DNA of 64,000 nucleotides, taken from positions 86,481,721-86,545,720 of the forward strand of contig CM043956.1 in NCBI GenBank assembly GCA_014529385.2, given 5' to 3'. Of this stretch, positions 21,526-32,684 are shown in pieces (position 1 is the stretch's first letter; each line of letters opens with the position of its first letter). Position numbers and translations under genes: made by a program. The notes beneath the pieces are model-generated. The model was not told the origin of the DNA, did no database searches, and saw only the letters and a program-made list of their open reading frames with translations. The stretch is from Adiantum capillus-veneris (lineage: Eukaryota; Streptophyta; Polypodiopsida; Polypodiales; Pteridaceae).

Positions 21526-22395
21526 ATGGCTTGGACGGGTTTTCCTACTTTCACTGGGGTAGAGGATGCAAAAACCTTGCTGCTTGCAAGACTATGGTAT
21601 GTTCATGATAGAAGACAGGTTTGCAAAAGAAGAAGGTGCAATATAAATTTTCTCATTGTTGGTTTGTGGGAGTGCAAAACGGTGGTTTGATGGATTACGA
21701 CAGAGAAAAAGATGAATTGTTCATCATAAATACGTGCCAATGATGCAAATGCATGAGGTAAAGAGAAATTTGGATGATCTAAAGCAAAGGCTAGACGGAG
21801 GTTTCTAGGCTTTCATATGGGCATTCAAAGCCCTTTAGCAAGAGTTGATGGAGGTAACTGATACCCAAAGTGTTGATTTTTTTAAATTGAGTAAGTGTTT
21901 TTAGGTCTCATGCATGAGGAGGTCATGGATAAAGTGGATACGGATGGGCTTGTGACGTATGACAAGGCGGTGGAGTTGGAAAGAGGCCGGACCAAAAAGA
22001 TATTGAAGAAGCAACAAGCCAGGCAAGGGTTGGAAAGTGCTGTGATGCCTAAGCCCATTGAAGCGGTGAGGGTTGAGCCAAAGGTGGTGTAAACGAATGT
22101 ACTGGTGCGGGAAGACAAGTGGAGTGGTTCCCATGCCGAGGTTGCCAATTAGGACGGCTCTAGTTGTGGAAGAAGTGAAGACAGTTCCAGATAGGGCGAG
22201 ATAAGTGCTGCCAAATCAAGGTATGGTTGTTGACTCTCCTTTGAAGAATGGTAAAGATCAGAGGATACGATTTGCAGATGAAGTTGAGGCGATAAAACTG
22301 GAGAAAATTCTTGAACTTGAGACAGAAGAGGAAGTTGATCTGAGTGAGTGCAACTCTCCAGATGCAGATACAAGTTGGGAAACGGAGTCAACCTA
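21526..22395 (+). pseudogene. Decayed gag-like sequence
   Basis: From ATG 21526 the frame reads MAWTGFPTFTGVEDAKTLL, a typical opening for Ty3 Gag capsid regions (F-P-x-F-x-G). After several stops and shifts another Gag-like block appears at 21895 (FLGLMHEEVMDKVDT, then YDKAVELERGRTKKILKK), resembling the helix that ends the capsid domain. An acidic tail follows (22205-22395). No intact frame remains. The assignment rests on order and composition and is tentative. Confidence 0.4.
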
Positions 22396-23742
22396 GCATT
22401 AGGAAGAGAATGGGGTCTAGGAGCGCCTCTTTATTTGGCAATTTAAGGAAGTCAATCGTTTAGTATTAAGAAATTAATCAAAGGACAACTTTTGAATTCA
22501 AATAGGCAAAACGGCTAGTTTATTTGAATTCAAAGTTTCCCCCCAGAATAGAATTTAAAATATAGTGGGTAAAACCATATCATGTAGCATATCTATGGAA
22601 AGAGCTTGATGCGTAGATTGCAGATCTATGATCTCCACTCAAATTGGAGATCATATGTGGGCATTATGGAGAGCCAAAAATTATAAAATTGTCCACCTGC
22701 TTTTTGGGGGGAAAGTGCATCCTTTAACCACTCTTACACACCCACCATTCTTACACACATGGTGTACACCTATTCGTCAAAATGTTAATTACCTCCATAA
22801 GCTCATGGCAAATAAAGAGGCCCTCCTACTCCCCATCCTCTTCCTAATGTCCAAGTATGAAGAGTTTGATCTTTTGCATGTGCATGGAGATATGGTGGAT
22901 ATGTGTGAAGAGCAGGGAGCACTGCAAGCCGATATGTTCAATGAGGGTCAAGTGGAGAAGTCTATGCCCACCTATGAAGATATGCAAGTAGAAGAGGCGA
23001 TCAAAGAACATGTAGTTGAAGATGACAGGCATGTGGAGTAGATCACCCTTGAGGAGCCAGTGGTTGAAGAAAAAGGGCTTGATGATTGTATGGAGGGTAT
23101 TGTTGGCAAAGAGGAGAGCACGAATCAGAGGAGGTTGAAATTCTAGTGCATCACGCATGTCATATGGCATACTAAGGAGATTCCCTATTTGTTTCCAAGT
23201 TGTCCAAAGAGGTATCCAATTCATGGTTGAAATAAATGCTTGTAAGTGTAGCAGTACAGTTTGTTATCCACCGCCAGGTACAGAGTTCCTTCGAGAGAAA
23301 CTCTGCTCTACATGGTTGGGAGGGAGGGTCAAAAGTGTTGGTTGGTATAGATGATGTGATTGTCGAGCCGGATGCATTGGTTGGTTCAGGTAATGTGCTT
23401 GCAGGTCCAAGTGTGTTAATGAGACAGGTAAATGTGCGAAGAGATGGTAAAGTGCGTTGGGCATATTGTGTGCATGAATGGCTGCGGACATGGGTGAAAC
23501 ATTGGTGGAAGGTGCTACAAGTGGATGGATCAAATTAATGCCAAGTTTTTCATCTAGTTGGAAGCAGTATGCAGGGGATGGGACAACCCACTTGAGGTTT
23601 GGAAGCAACATGAAGTAGTAGGTCCTTGTAAATATGGTAGTGTTTTTTATATTTCTAATATTGTTTGCCAGTTTTTACAGTTGGTAGAAGAATAAAACGG
23701 TTTTTTGGTTGAACATGAATGTTCAACAAGGGGGTTGGGCAA
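22396..23742 (+). other. Coding-like scraps, possibly the 3' part of a decayed LTR element
   Basis: Frames at 22628-23041 (137 codons) and 23236-23538 (100 codons) have protein-like composition but no motif I know. At 23728-23742 a purine-rich stretch (caagggggttgggcaa) is followed by TGATGGTG, which could be a polypurine tract and LTR start. No matching second LTR was found. Confidence 0.3.
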
Positions 23743-24657
23743 TGATGGTGTAGCCAAAGCATCATTGTCAACCCTTGCAAAGGGCACAAAAAGTGATGTG
23801 TATGCTAATAAATGCATGGCAAAGGGCTAGAGTAGATGGGAAGAGCCTAGGAAGGCAAGTGGAAACGGAGATGTATGCTTTATGTGGTTTTTTAGGCTAG
23901 AAGGGCTCCAAAGTGCTCCAGATGGGGTGGCAGGTGAAGGATGTCTAAAGTGCTATATTTTTTCATGGTGATGAAGGGCTTGAAGTGTTGAAGAAGTAGG
24001 TCCACACCGCTCATCAAACATAGCTACGATGTGCAAGTTATAATGCTTTAAAGGTGAAGGTGTTTGCAGATCTGCTGAGACGAACAGGGCAAGTGGTTCC
24101 AGGTTGTCCAAGACAATTTCAATAGATAGATGTGTAGTGCTTAAATTATGGAGCCTGTCGATCTTTTCATATTGGAAATCTGAGTTTTGGATGCCAAGTT
24201 ATTGCCAGTTCAAGTTTCATCGAGGGCCAGTTACGTGTCGATTGTGTCACCGCAATCAGAGTGTCATTTAATTTTTTTGAAGCCTTGACAAGACGTGTAT
24301 ACATTCTTTGCGACAAGTGAAGGCCGTGGGAATTTACAGCTCGTCAATTGGGCATCGGGTCGGCAAGGCACTCAAGTTTAGAGTCGACGACGACGACTGC
24401 TAGACAAAATGGTACTAGATGTTTTTTTCAAGGTTTTGGGCTCTGAGTTTGAGGCCATCGGGTGGTCAAAATTCAGAGCAATATGGTGGAGTTCAAGCTT
24501 GGGATGCTAGTTTTTTATGGAGTGTCATGGCTCGAGCATCGGACCCTTATGCATCAGATGGCAGCATCTGGAAGGTGGTGAAGGAAGAATGTTTTTTGTG
24601 ACATTTAATAGGTGATTCTTTTGGTAATTTTGGAGACCTTGGAAGGTGAGTGCTCTC

Positions 24658-24729
24658 ACCACCTTTGTATGATGTGTCCTTATGAGCATAATTGCCATGC
24701 TTTACTTAATGCAGTCCATTTGTACTGAT
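24658..24729 (+). repeat. Single copy of the 69-71 bp unit found in tandem at 27395
   Basis: Shares acctttgtatgatgtgtc, cttatgag, atgca and acttgtac-like blocks in the same order as the tandem units 2.7 kb downstream. Both sites follow a block ending in a CTCA/CTCACC-like sequence. Confidence 0.6.
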
Positions 24730-26540
24730 AGCCGTTTTTCGGCTCTCCGTAATTGCCATAGTAGGCTACCTCACCCTACCAAATTCACCCAAACACTATG
24801 GCTATCCCTACCATTTCACTATACATAGGCGTGTGTGAGTTACGGGACTTTTCCCATATCTCCTTAAAAACCCTCAGCTAGCTAGTCACTGGGCTAGTTG
24901 AGCCAAAAAAATAAATAAAATCAAAAAAATAATAAATATTATGGCCCATTTGTGTGTAAATATTTCATTATATATGTGGCCTAGATATAGGGATTTTTAT
25001 AATTATTTTGATATTTATTTAAATATTTATACCTAGGTGTGTGTTTTATTAAATTTACCTTCTTTCATCCTCTTGCACCATAAGTATATTTTTTTTCCAA
25101 TATGTACATACTCTAACCTTATATTTTTCCTTTATACAAATCACTCCCACATTTTCACCCTCACCCTCGTGAAGACAAAAAATTGATTTCTACTCATTGG
25201 TCACGTTTATTATATTATTTACTTGCATACCTTTTTCTCTTTCACCCAAAATAATTCAAAGAGGGACCATATCATATGATTCCAATATCTTTCCATATCC
25301 ATAACTCCTCCATATTTTTATTATTATTTTTACTCATTATTCTAACACCATGTGTTCATTGAGCTAAAGTCCATGAATAGTGCATACACTAGTCCCACCA
25401 TGTATATATTTCTTTATTCACCAATAATCCTCCTCCATGCATGGGTCAAGGGCAACTTGGATGCTTTGTATTATGATATGACAAAGGAGAGGCTCACTCT
25501 TGGATGCATTGTATAAATTCAACAAAGGAGGGGGCCACTAAAAGACTTTAGCAGGCATAAAAAAAAGGCTTTTTGGTGAGAATTTTGGCACCTATCTCCA
25601 CTCCTAATTTGGAGAAGTGGTCAAAAGAGAAAATGTAGCCCACGCTCTGAATAATCACCTCAAATTTTTTCATGATTTTTGGAGCTACCAGCGGTGAGAT
25701 ATGATTTTTTGATTGGAACCCAGTCTGCCCACTTTTCTCATAAGTAGCCCATAGTCTTCTCTCACCTCTTTCCACACTTCTACACACACACACACATATT
25801 CCTCTCAATACCTCACTCAAACCTGCACCTTCAATGGTTTCTCTCACCTTCTTCACCATTAACCTCCGCACTTACTCCCATAGATCTCATATGAGCTCTC
25901 CATGTATATACACCATCTCTATGCCTGTCTCTATTATCTCCAAAGTACATTCCATCTTAACCCTTATATATATATACATAAATTCAGCATGCATACCATG
26001 CTTAACCTCTGTAAATCAAGAGATCTCATCAACGGAATTACCATTTTCATCACGATAATCAACCTTGGCGGCGGTGGCGTAAAGAAGGGAAGACGAAGAA
26101 GAAGATCGATAGTCATTTTGAGAACCTACACAAGTAAGTCCAAAACTTCTTCAAGCTTCACCATCACAAGGATTTGCTCACTTCATTCAACCATCTTACT
26201 TCAACCAACCACCTCATTCTACCCATTGTAAATGTAGCATTAACTTTCTAGTGATTACTAACACTAGCCACTAACATACTAACACAAAATAGCATTGACC
26301 TTACCATAAAAGACACCTCACCTCAAGACATGTACAAAGTAACTCTCTCTCTCTCTCCCTCTCTCTCTCTCCTTTTCCTTAAAACTCTACTTTCACCATC
26401 AATAATGCTCTCTTTTGAGCCCACACCCATGACTCAAGCAGACAAAGAAGGCCCGCAATGTTTTGATATTCAAAAAAATCATAATCCTGATTTGTTAGCT
26501 TGTAAATTAGGATTTCCAATAATCTTTATGAGGGGTCTCC
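24730..26540. other. AT-rich DNA, no gene supported
   Basis: Includes a short hairpin (gccgtttttcggc) at 24730, strongly AT-rich sequence at 24900-25400, and CT-rich stretches at 25780 and 26345. No frame carries a recognisable motif. Confidence 0.45.
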
Positions 26541-26543
26541 AAC

Positions 26544-27385
26544 CTATAAATAGGCCCCTCTCCTTCTTGTAAAACAACCTCCAACATCTCACATAGCACC
26601 CCAACACTCTATGCGTGAGGAGAGACTTAGGTGTAGCAACCACTTGTGAGCTTCACTCTTGGTGTGAGAGAAGCCTTCAAGCTACACATTGCAAGTGAGA
26701 GAGCGTGAGTTCCACAAATCTCAAAACCACTATTGTATATTCTCCTTCATCATCAATAAATTGAGGTTTGGTGCATCAAAGGCGTGATTCGACGTTCAAA
26801 TCTTGGTCCTTCCATTTGTGCAATACGGTTTGGTGAATTCAAGGTGACTTGTGTATTTGAGTTTTTATCGATTGATCTTGATTTTAGAAAGTGTTTTAGT
26901 GTGTTTTTCATTGCCAGTTTTGTGTCCATTGTAAGAGGGTATTGTGGTGAGAGGTCTCCCACACCCTAAGACAGTGTGTGTGTGTTTTGTCAATGTTTAG
27001 CAATCACTAAGCATTGAGTGAGTTTATACAAGTTCTACGATAGCATCATAACGAACCATCTCCATTTGCAAGTCACAAATAAGGTATTACGCAATATCCT
27101 TTTCTCTCTCTCTTCCCTTTGCTCTAGCTCTCTCTGGTCCAGTTTGTGTGTGTCTTGGTGTGAGGTTGTTTGTGTGTGTTGTGTGGTGCATCTTCTTGGT
27201 TGTGCCAAAATCTCTCTTGCGTCCTAGTTCGCATACCATAACTAGGTGGTGCCCCTATCTTGTTTGGGTTTGGCTCTGGGTTTGTTGTTGTGTTGTGCTT
27301 GTGGTTGCGCTAGCCCCAATTGAGCAGCACGGGAGCCTTGAGGGGTGTTTAGAGGTTGCCTCTCTTGTTGCCCGCCCCGGACCGC
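26544..27385 (+). repeat. LTR-like promoter block (R/U5) on the + strand
   Basis: CTATAAATAGG at 26544 is followed by a transcript-like leader, AATAAA at 26755 and a GT-rich region. A block gcgtcctag, then ctaggtggtgcccc (27220-27262), occurs in reverse orientation in the U5 of element A's LTR (30950-30990). Another shared block is ggtgttt(t)agagg. I read this as part of a related solo or truncated LTR. Exact ends are unknown. The sequence ctca at about 27385 is a candidate terminus. Confidence 0.45.
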
Positions 27386-27394
27386 CTCAGTACC

Positions 27395-27640
27395 TAACCT
27401 TTGCAAAATGTGTCTTTATGATTATAGTCGTCTTGTTCTAATTTATGCAGTTCACTTGTACCACACCTTTGTAGGATGTGTCTTTATGAGCGTGGTTTCC
27501 ATGTTTTATGTTATGCAGTACACTTGTACCAAACCTTTTCACAATGTGTCTTTATGTTTATAGTCGTCATGTTCTAATTTATGCAGTTTCCTTATACTAC
27601 ACCTTTTGTGCATTGTATCTTTATGACTCATGGCCATCAC
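27395..27640 (+). repeat. Tandem array of about 69 bp units (3.5 copies)
   Basis: Units share accttt, atgtgtctttatg, gttctaatttatgcagt and acttgtacc. The copies start near 27400, 27465, 27534 and 27599 and are diverged from each other. A dispersed single unit lies at 24658. Confidence 0.8.
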
Positions 27641-27667
27641 AATCCATCTTAACGGGAATGTATGGCC

Positions 27668-28265
27668 ATGAAACTGTGTACGGGTGGGGTAAGCACACTA
27701 ATCCTCACCCCTTAAAAGTTCCATGGCCATCTCAAATTGTCTTGATGGTCAAGTGCAACACGATTGCCAACTTTTAGCCGTTGGGTCCACAGCGAGCCCA
27801 AAGCCAAAAACTTGGCAATTGTGCCGCCTTAGACAGTCTTGACAAGAACATATGGCTAGGAAAATTTGTAGGGTGAGGGAAGTACATTAATACATACCCC
27901 TAGAAATCTTCATTTCCATCGTTACAGTCCAAGGCAGCACAGTTGCCAACTTTTGGCCGTTGGACCCTCGGCAAGCCCAAAGCCAAAAAAATTGACGATT
28001 GTGCCGCCTTGATCAATGAGACCAGAACGGATGCCCATGAAACTTTGTGAGGGTATGGGAAGCACACTAATCCCACTTTCTCATTAGTCAAGGGTGGCAC
28101 ATTCTCCAACTTTTGGCCATTGGGCCCTTGGCGAGCCCAAAGCCAAAAAAAATTGGAGAGACTGTGCGACCCTGGACCAATGAGACAAGAATGGGTGCCC
28201 ATGAAACTATGTGGGGGTAGTTAAAGCACACTAATACCCACCCTTATAAATTTTCATGGCCATCA
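27668..28265 (+). repeat. Tandem array of 164-190 bp units, each with a long hairpin
   Basis: Units start at 27668, about 27858, 28037 and 28201, the last being partial. Three of them contain an imperfect inverted repeat of about 75-83 nt: 27755-27828, 27930-28011 and 28091-28173. The inner arm is ccaacttttggcc with gttgggccc, and the opposite arm is gcccaaagccaaaa. Stem sequences differ between copies in a compensating way (inner ttgccaa/ttggcaa against tctccaa/ttggaga, outer aaggc/gcctt against agggt/accct). The sequence alone does not say whether it is transcribed. Confidence 0.85.
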
Positions 28266-28912
28266 TATATCGTCTTGACAATCAAGCCAGTGAGAGCGGA
28301 TTTTTTGATATGGGGCTCAACTCAAGGCTCCCACCAGACAACCACTTCGTGAGACCCTACACACGCATATTTCTTAGGGGCACCACCCTCTTTTATGGAG
28401 AAAGAAGGAAACCAAAACAAACCATATACAACACACACACACACACACACACACCTTCCTTACGTGCTTCAACACAAAATGCCCTTCAACCATTCAACAC
28501 ACACTCCTTAAGCAATCCCTTTGAACACTGCACAAACTCACATGCAAAGATTGACCTTCACCATATTAGTGCTCATATACTTCTAAGAAAAGCAAGCACA
28601 AAACCTCAAAACTCAAAACACCATAATGCACAAATACTTGACAACTCCTTTCCTTTCCCAAAAGAAGAGACTACTTACACACATAAGGCGGCATGCATAG
28701 AGAGCTCTTCTCCATCTATGCAGCCCCAAGACTTACTTACACACAACATAAGGAGAGAAGCCAAGAAAATAGACACCATGGTGCACAAAAAACTTTCTCA
28801 ACAAACAAGCAACCCAATGAGCACAAAATATGAGAAGCTGCCAAGATATGCTTACCAATTTTACAGGCGTTCAGAGCAAAAGTGTGACGACGACACCCCA
28901 ATTGCAACAATT
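28266..28912. other. Interval between hairpin array and element B LTR, with a (CA)n tract
   Basis: Contains (AC)n at 28433-28453. A 220-codon open frame covers the interval on the + strand but has no motif and looks accidental. No gene supported. Confidence 0.4.
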
Positions 28913-30280
28913 TGTTGATCAAACCATGAGATAGATCATTTAACTTGATATCCTTGCTCTCATATAGAATCTACAATCCTTATTTAGGGATGAGTATGGT
29001 AAGAGAAATGTTTGCAAGAGAATGGTAGCAATAGCATATTGATGCTCTCTCTATGGTGTCGCTTATGATAGCGAGCTTAGGAAATGGATAGGGAGACAAG
29101 AGGAGAGAGATATTAGGGCTTACCTAACCTTAGATGATCTTATTTGCAGAAATGGAGTAGGTGTGTGTATTTTTGTGCTTGCCAAAGGGCCTTTTTATAG
29201 CTGTACAAGACCTTGGGTTAGGTTAAACTTGACTAGGGTAGGTAATTAACCATAGTTAGGCTCCCTTTTGACCATTCCCTCAATTATGCAAATAAGGGAC
29301 TTATTTTTTCATTAAAAATAGCCTTTTAGGTCGTGGAGGCTCCATAAGGGGTGGTAATGTATGTGGGCCCCACCATGATGTCCCTCCAGTGGCTCCTGCA
29401 GAGTGTCCCCATCCTGTTTGTTGTGTCTCTGGAAGCATCTTGAGCCGACCCCTCCAGATGCAAGTGGTTTTTAACTCCCCATTGGTATTTTAGAATGTTG
29501 GAGAAGTCAAGAAAACTTTTCACCTTTGTGGTTTACCTGATTGTAACTTTGACCTGCAGTAACAGTGTCCGTAGCACCTTGTTTTCACCAGAACTTTCAA
29601 CCTGTAACTCAGACTTGGGTGCTGTAAAAGGCAAATTTGACCTTCTCAAAGTGCTTAAGCTGATTTTGGAGTGTTCCTCAAGTATACCCATGAGCTAAGG
29701 CGTTCAAGATGCATCCAAAACACCTTTTGAACCAAGTCTCCTTATAGGGGGGCCTTTAGCATGCATCCAAGGTGTAGCATGCTTTTTTCAAAAGAGAATC
29801 CACCTTAAACAAATGAGGTAGGATCCAATAAAGTTTGATTTATTGGGGATATACATTATATTTAAGATTTGTTGATCAACACAAGTAAATGATCCAAGAG
29901 TTGGGTCACATAGTGGTGGGGAAGGGAAGGCCTACAAGGTTAACCCTACCCTTGAGAGAAGATGGGTAAGATAAGTGCCCATAAATTATTTATTTACAAA
30001 TTATGGGATGTAGATAGCTATTTAAATTAGTAGAGGTAATTAGTTAAAAGAATATGCGGTAAAAAAACTAGGAGAGTAGAATTAAGTTTACTATTTACAT
30101 TGAGCATGAAGAGAGAAATATGATGTAAATGCATAAAGATCTAAGAAGGGTAAGGTGTTTGTATGGAAAAAGTCTATTACAGAAAGAGAAAATGAACACT
30201 AGGTTAAAACTTTGATAAAAAATGTATACATTTGAGTAGAAATGTAGTGCAAATGCAAGGTTACCATTTAACGCTACTCA
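28913..30280 (-). repeat. Element B 3' LTR (outer boundary tentative)
   Basis: The right end (30280) is fixed by the polypurine tract at 30281, so on the - strand the LTR starts TGAGTAGCG. CTATAAAAAG at 29191-29200 is its TATA box on the - strand. The far end is placed at the TG at 28913 (TGTTGATC) because it gives a TG/CA-bounded unit of about 1.37 kb, but no second LTR is present to confirm it. Confidence 0.5.
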
Positions 30281-30297
30281 TATTAGCCCTCCCCCTT
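30281..30297 (-). other. Element B polypurine tract
   Basis: On the - strand it reads GAAGGGGGAGGGCTAATA, very close to element A's tract (AAAAAGGGAGGGCTAA) at 32393. This confirms orientation and family. A T-rich tract (30337-30411, A-rich on the coding strand) lies between it and the integrase end. Confidence 0.7.
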
Positions 30298-30357
30298 CAT
30301 CTAGGATCATTCATGCTCTTAGATGAAACAAAAGAGTTTTTTCCTTTTTCTTTTCTT

Positions 30358-30389
<32 letters not shown>

Positions 30390-30469
30390 TTCTTTTTTTT
30401 TCTTTTTTTTCTAAAAAAAGGAGGAGTGATATACACTCTTTTACTCCATTAGACCTGCTTTTCATTACC

Positions 30470-30830
30470 TCAATCCCATAAATCAGAGATGGGAGGGTTG
30501 CCTTGGGTATGTTGAGATTCCAAGGCTGGTTCTTCTTTGCACATCAAAGATTTAAAAATAGGTGGAGCATTTGCCAAGGCGAAGGGAGACATGCCAATTT
30601 GGAGCTTAGACGATGTAGGTAGATGACTTCCTATCAACGGATTGATACGTTGAAAGTAGGGCTTTAATCTGCATCCATTGACTCTGGTCTTGTGGAGTTT
30701 TCCTGATAAATCTGCTAATCTGTAACTACCATTCCCAAACTTTGTTTTTATCATGAAAGGTCCCTCCCATCTTTGCAAAAACTTTTTGTCAAGTCGAGTA
30801 TCAAGTCGGTTATCATAGCGAAGAACCAAC
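30470..30830 (-). pseudogene. Element B integrase C-terminal part (distal half of a split gene)
   Basis: On the - strand, from 30830 downward, the frame continues the integrase of element B beyond the insertion point. It reads LVLRYDNRLDTRLDKKF, RWEGPFMIKTKFGNGSYRL and LHKTRVNGCRLKPYF, the typical tail (GPF/Y-like module) of Ty3 integrases, then 45 further residues to a stop at 30470. The proximal half lies at 39138-39575. The break falls inside the codon-level context Lys-Glu-Gly/Met-Leu-Val and is caused by insertion of element A. Confidence 0.85.
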
Positions 30831-30834
30831 ATAC

Positions 30835-31053
30835 TGACGGGAGCAAAGCGAACCCCGAACCCTGACGGCCTCTAAAACACCGGGGACCGAATGGCGCGCC
30901 TCGAGCCTGTCATGGTAAAGCAAACATGGGGCACCACCTAGCTTCAGCGGCTAGGACGCAAACAACACACCACCATAACAAAGTTTTCATCCAAGAGAGA
31001 TGGATGCTTGGGAGTAATGATGAAGAGGAAAGAGAATGAGATCAACTGAGAGT

Positions 31054-31086
<33 letters not shown>

Positions 31087-32392
31087 TAAGGGAGGGGGTA
31101 TAGCGGCTTAGTATTTAGGCACCACAAAAGGATGGCGAATCCGCACACCCTTCACACATACATAAGCTCATTCCAAACACAAGACTAGGTGGCGATTCCA
31201 CACACCTCACATGGGCAAAACATTGCAAGAAAACATACTCACAAAACCTCAAGCTTTATTTAGAGAATAAGGCGATGAAATGGGGAGCATAGGATAGGGG
31301 AATGAGAAGGGAGAGAGTGGTAGAGCACATGGCGGATAGGTGGGAGTTGATGGCTAAGACTCGCACAAGGGTTATGGCCATCATCCTTCATTTAGTTGCC
31401 CTTCATCTTCCATAGCCAAGGGTATAGAGGTCATGCTCAAGACAAGCATGGTGATTGCGGTGATGGTGATGGTGTGGGTGTGTGTGTGTGCACTAGGTAC
31501 ACACAGTGCATAGTGTGTTCTTTGGCGATGTTGTGTGTGTTTTTGTGTGATGGTGACCCCTCTTTATATAGGGGAGGAGGGGGGAGAAATTCTAGAATTT
31601 AGAAATGAAGAAATCATTATCTACATAGGCCATGTGACTGTGGGCCCCACCTGTCTCGCTGTGTGTATATGTGCCAAAACAGCAGTCTCATGAGAGAGAG
31701 ACTAAGAGAGAGAGATGGGTTGATGAAAAAAGTGAGAGGTGACATGGAGAATAAAGTAATTACAAGAGGGGAGAGAGGGGAGTGTGTTCAGAGGTGAATC
31801 TGTGTGCAAATGTGTGTGAACACAAGAAAAATCAGGTAACCACCGGGTGGGGATGGGTCTGTGGGCACCTTTTTCAGTGAAACTGAGTGTGTGTGAGTGT
31901 GGGGGAGGTTATTTAGCTACAAGACAAGAGACATGGCGCCCTTTAGAGAGAGAGGGGGGTATTTGGGTCATGGGATATGATAGGAGAGAAAAAGAGGGGG
32001 TGGGGTATACTATTTTGGAAGATAGGATAAGTTGCATGTGAGTTAGGGTGCATTATTGGTGAGTTACAATGCATTATTGGTGAGAGGTGGGGTAGCTTGA
32101 GGGGAGAGAGAAAGGAGAAAGGACAAGGGGAAGAGAGAGGGGGTTGACCTTTTGAGTGGAGGAGAGTAAAAGGGACACCCGGCGGGGCAACAGTGAAGAA
32201 AAAGGAGGCAAGGTGGGGATGGGCTGCCCCACAGGCATGAGGTGGCCTTTCTCACATATTTACATAATCATACTTTATTTTTTCTTACTTTTTCCAATGT
32301 CTTTTATTACTCCCTCCCTAAGAGGGGGTTTTCATGGGGTGGGGACGAGAGAAGAGGGGTATGGGAGCTTGGCTTGTGAAAAGCCCCCATCA
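30835..32392 (-). repeat. Element A 3' LTR (long form)
   Basis: 1558 bp from the ATAC flank to the polypurine tract. The part 31087-32392 matches the 5' LTR closely. The part 30835-31086, including a (GA)n tract at 31061-31086 and a GC-rich U5 end, has no counterpart in the 5' LTR. TATA box CCTATATAAAG on the - strand at 31562-31572. Confidence 0.85.
31562..31572 (-). promoter_or_regulatory. TATA box in element A 3' LTR
   Basis: CCTATATAAAG on the - strand, conserved at 38320-38330 in the 5' LTR. Confidence 0.6.
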
Positions 32393-32408
32393 TTAGCCCT
32401 CCCTTTTT
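32393..32408 (-). other. Element A polypurine tract
   Basis: Reads AAAAAGGGAGGGCTAA on the - strand and abuts the LTR start TGATGGGG at 32392. Confidence 0.8.
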
Positions 32409-32507
32409 GGCTAGAGGCATTCATGTCTCTAGCTCATCTGTTTGATCATTATCGTCGGAGGTGGCGGCTGATGGTGTGTCCTCATCTGGAATGTCTATAG
32501 GTGGAGC

Positions 32508-32684
32508 CTAGTCAAATCGAAGAAAATAAGGTTTAAGTCGCCAACCATTTACCTTGGTTTTATGAAGTTTTCCATCAGCCTCCATAAGCTGGTAGCTTCC
32601 ATTGGCATACTTTTTCCTGACGATGAAAGGACCTTCCCATCGGAGTAGGAGTTTCTTATCCTTGCGCGTGTCGAAGCGATTCTC
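32508..32684 (-). pseudogene. Element A integrase C-terminal tail after an in-frame stop
   Basis: The integrase frame runs past a TAA (32685-32687) without a shift and continues as RFDTRKDKKLLLRWEGPF, ANGSYQLMEADGKLHKTKV and GWRLKPYFLRFD to TAG at 32508. The tail parallels that of element B, where the stop position is a Tyr codon, so TAT to TAA is the likely change. Translation would normally end before this GPF module. Confidence 0.8.

Noticed and set aside
23236-23538. Possible chromodomain at the end of a Ty3 polyprotein
   Set aside because: Only vague aromatic/basic similarity. Core chromodomain pattern not convincing.
27755-28173. tRNA or snoRNA genes
   Set aside because: No cloverleaf, A/B box or C/D box pattern. 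Hairpins are single long stems.
28256-28918. 220-codon open frame as a possible gene
   Set aside because: Low-complexity Thr-His segment from a CA tract, no motif, and it overlaps the expected end of element B's LTR. Probably chance.
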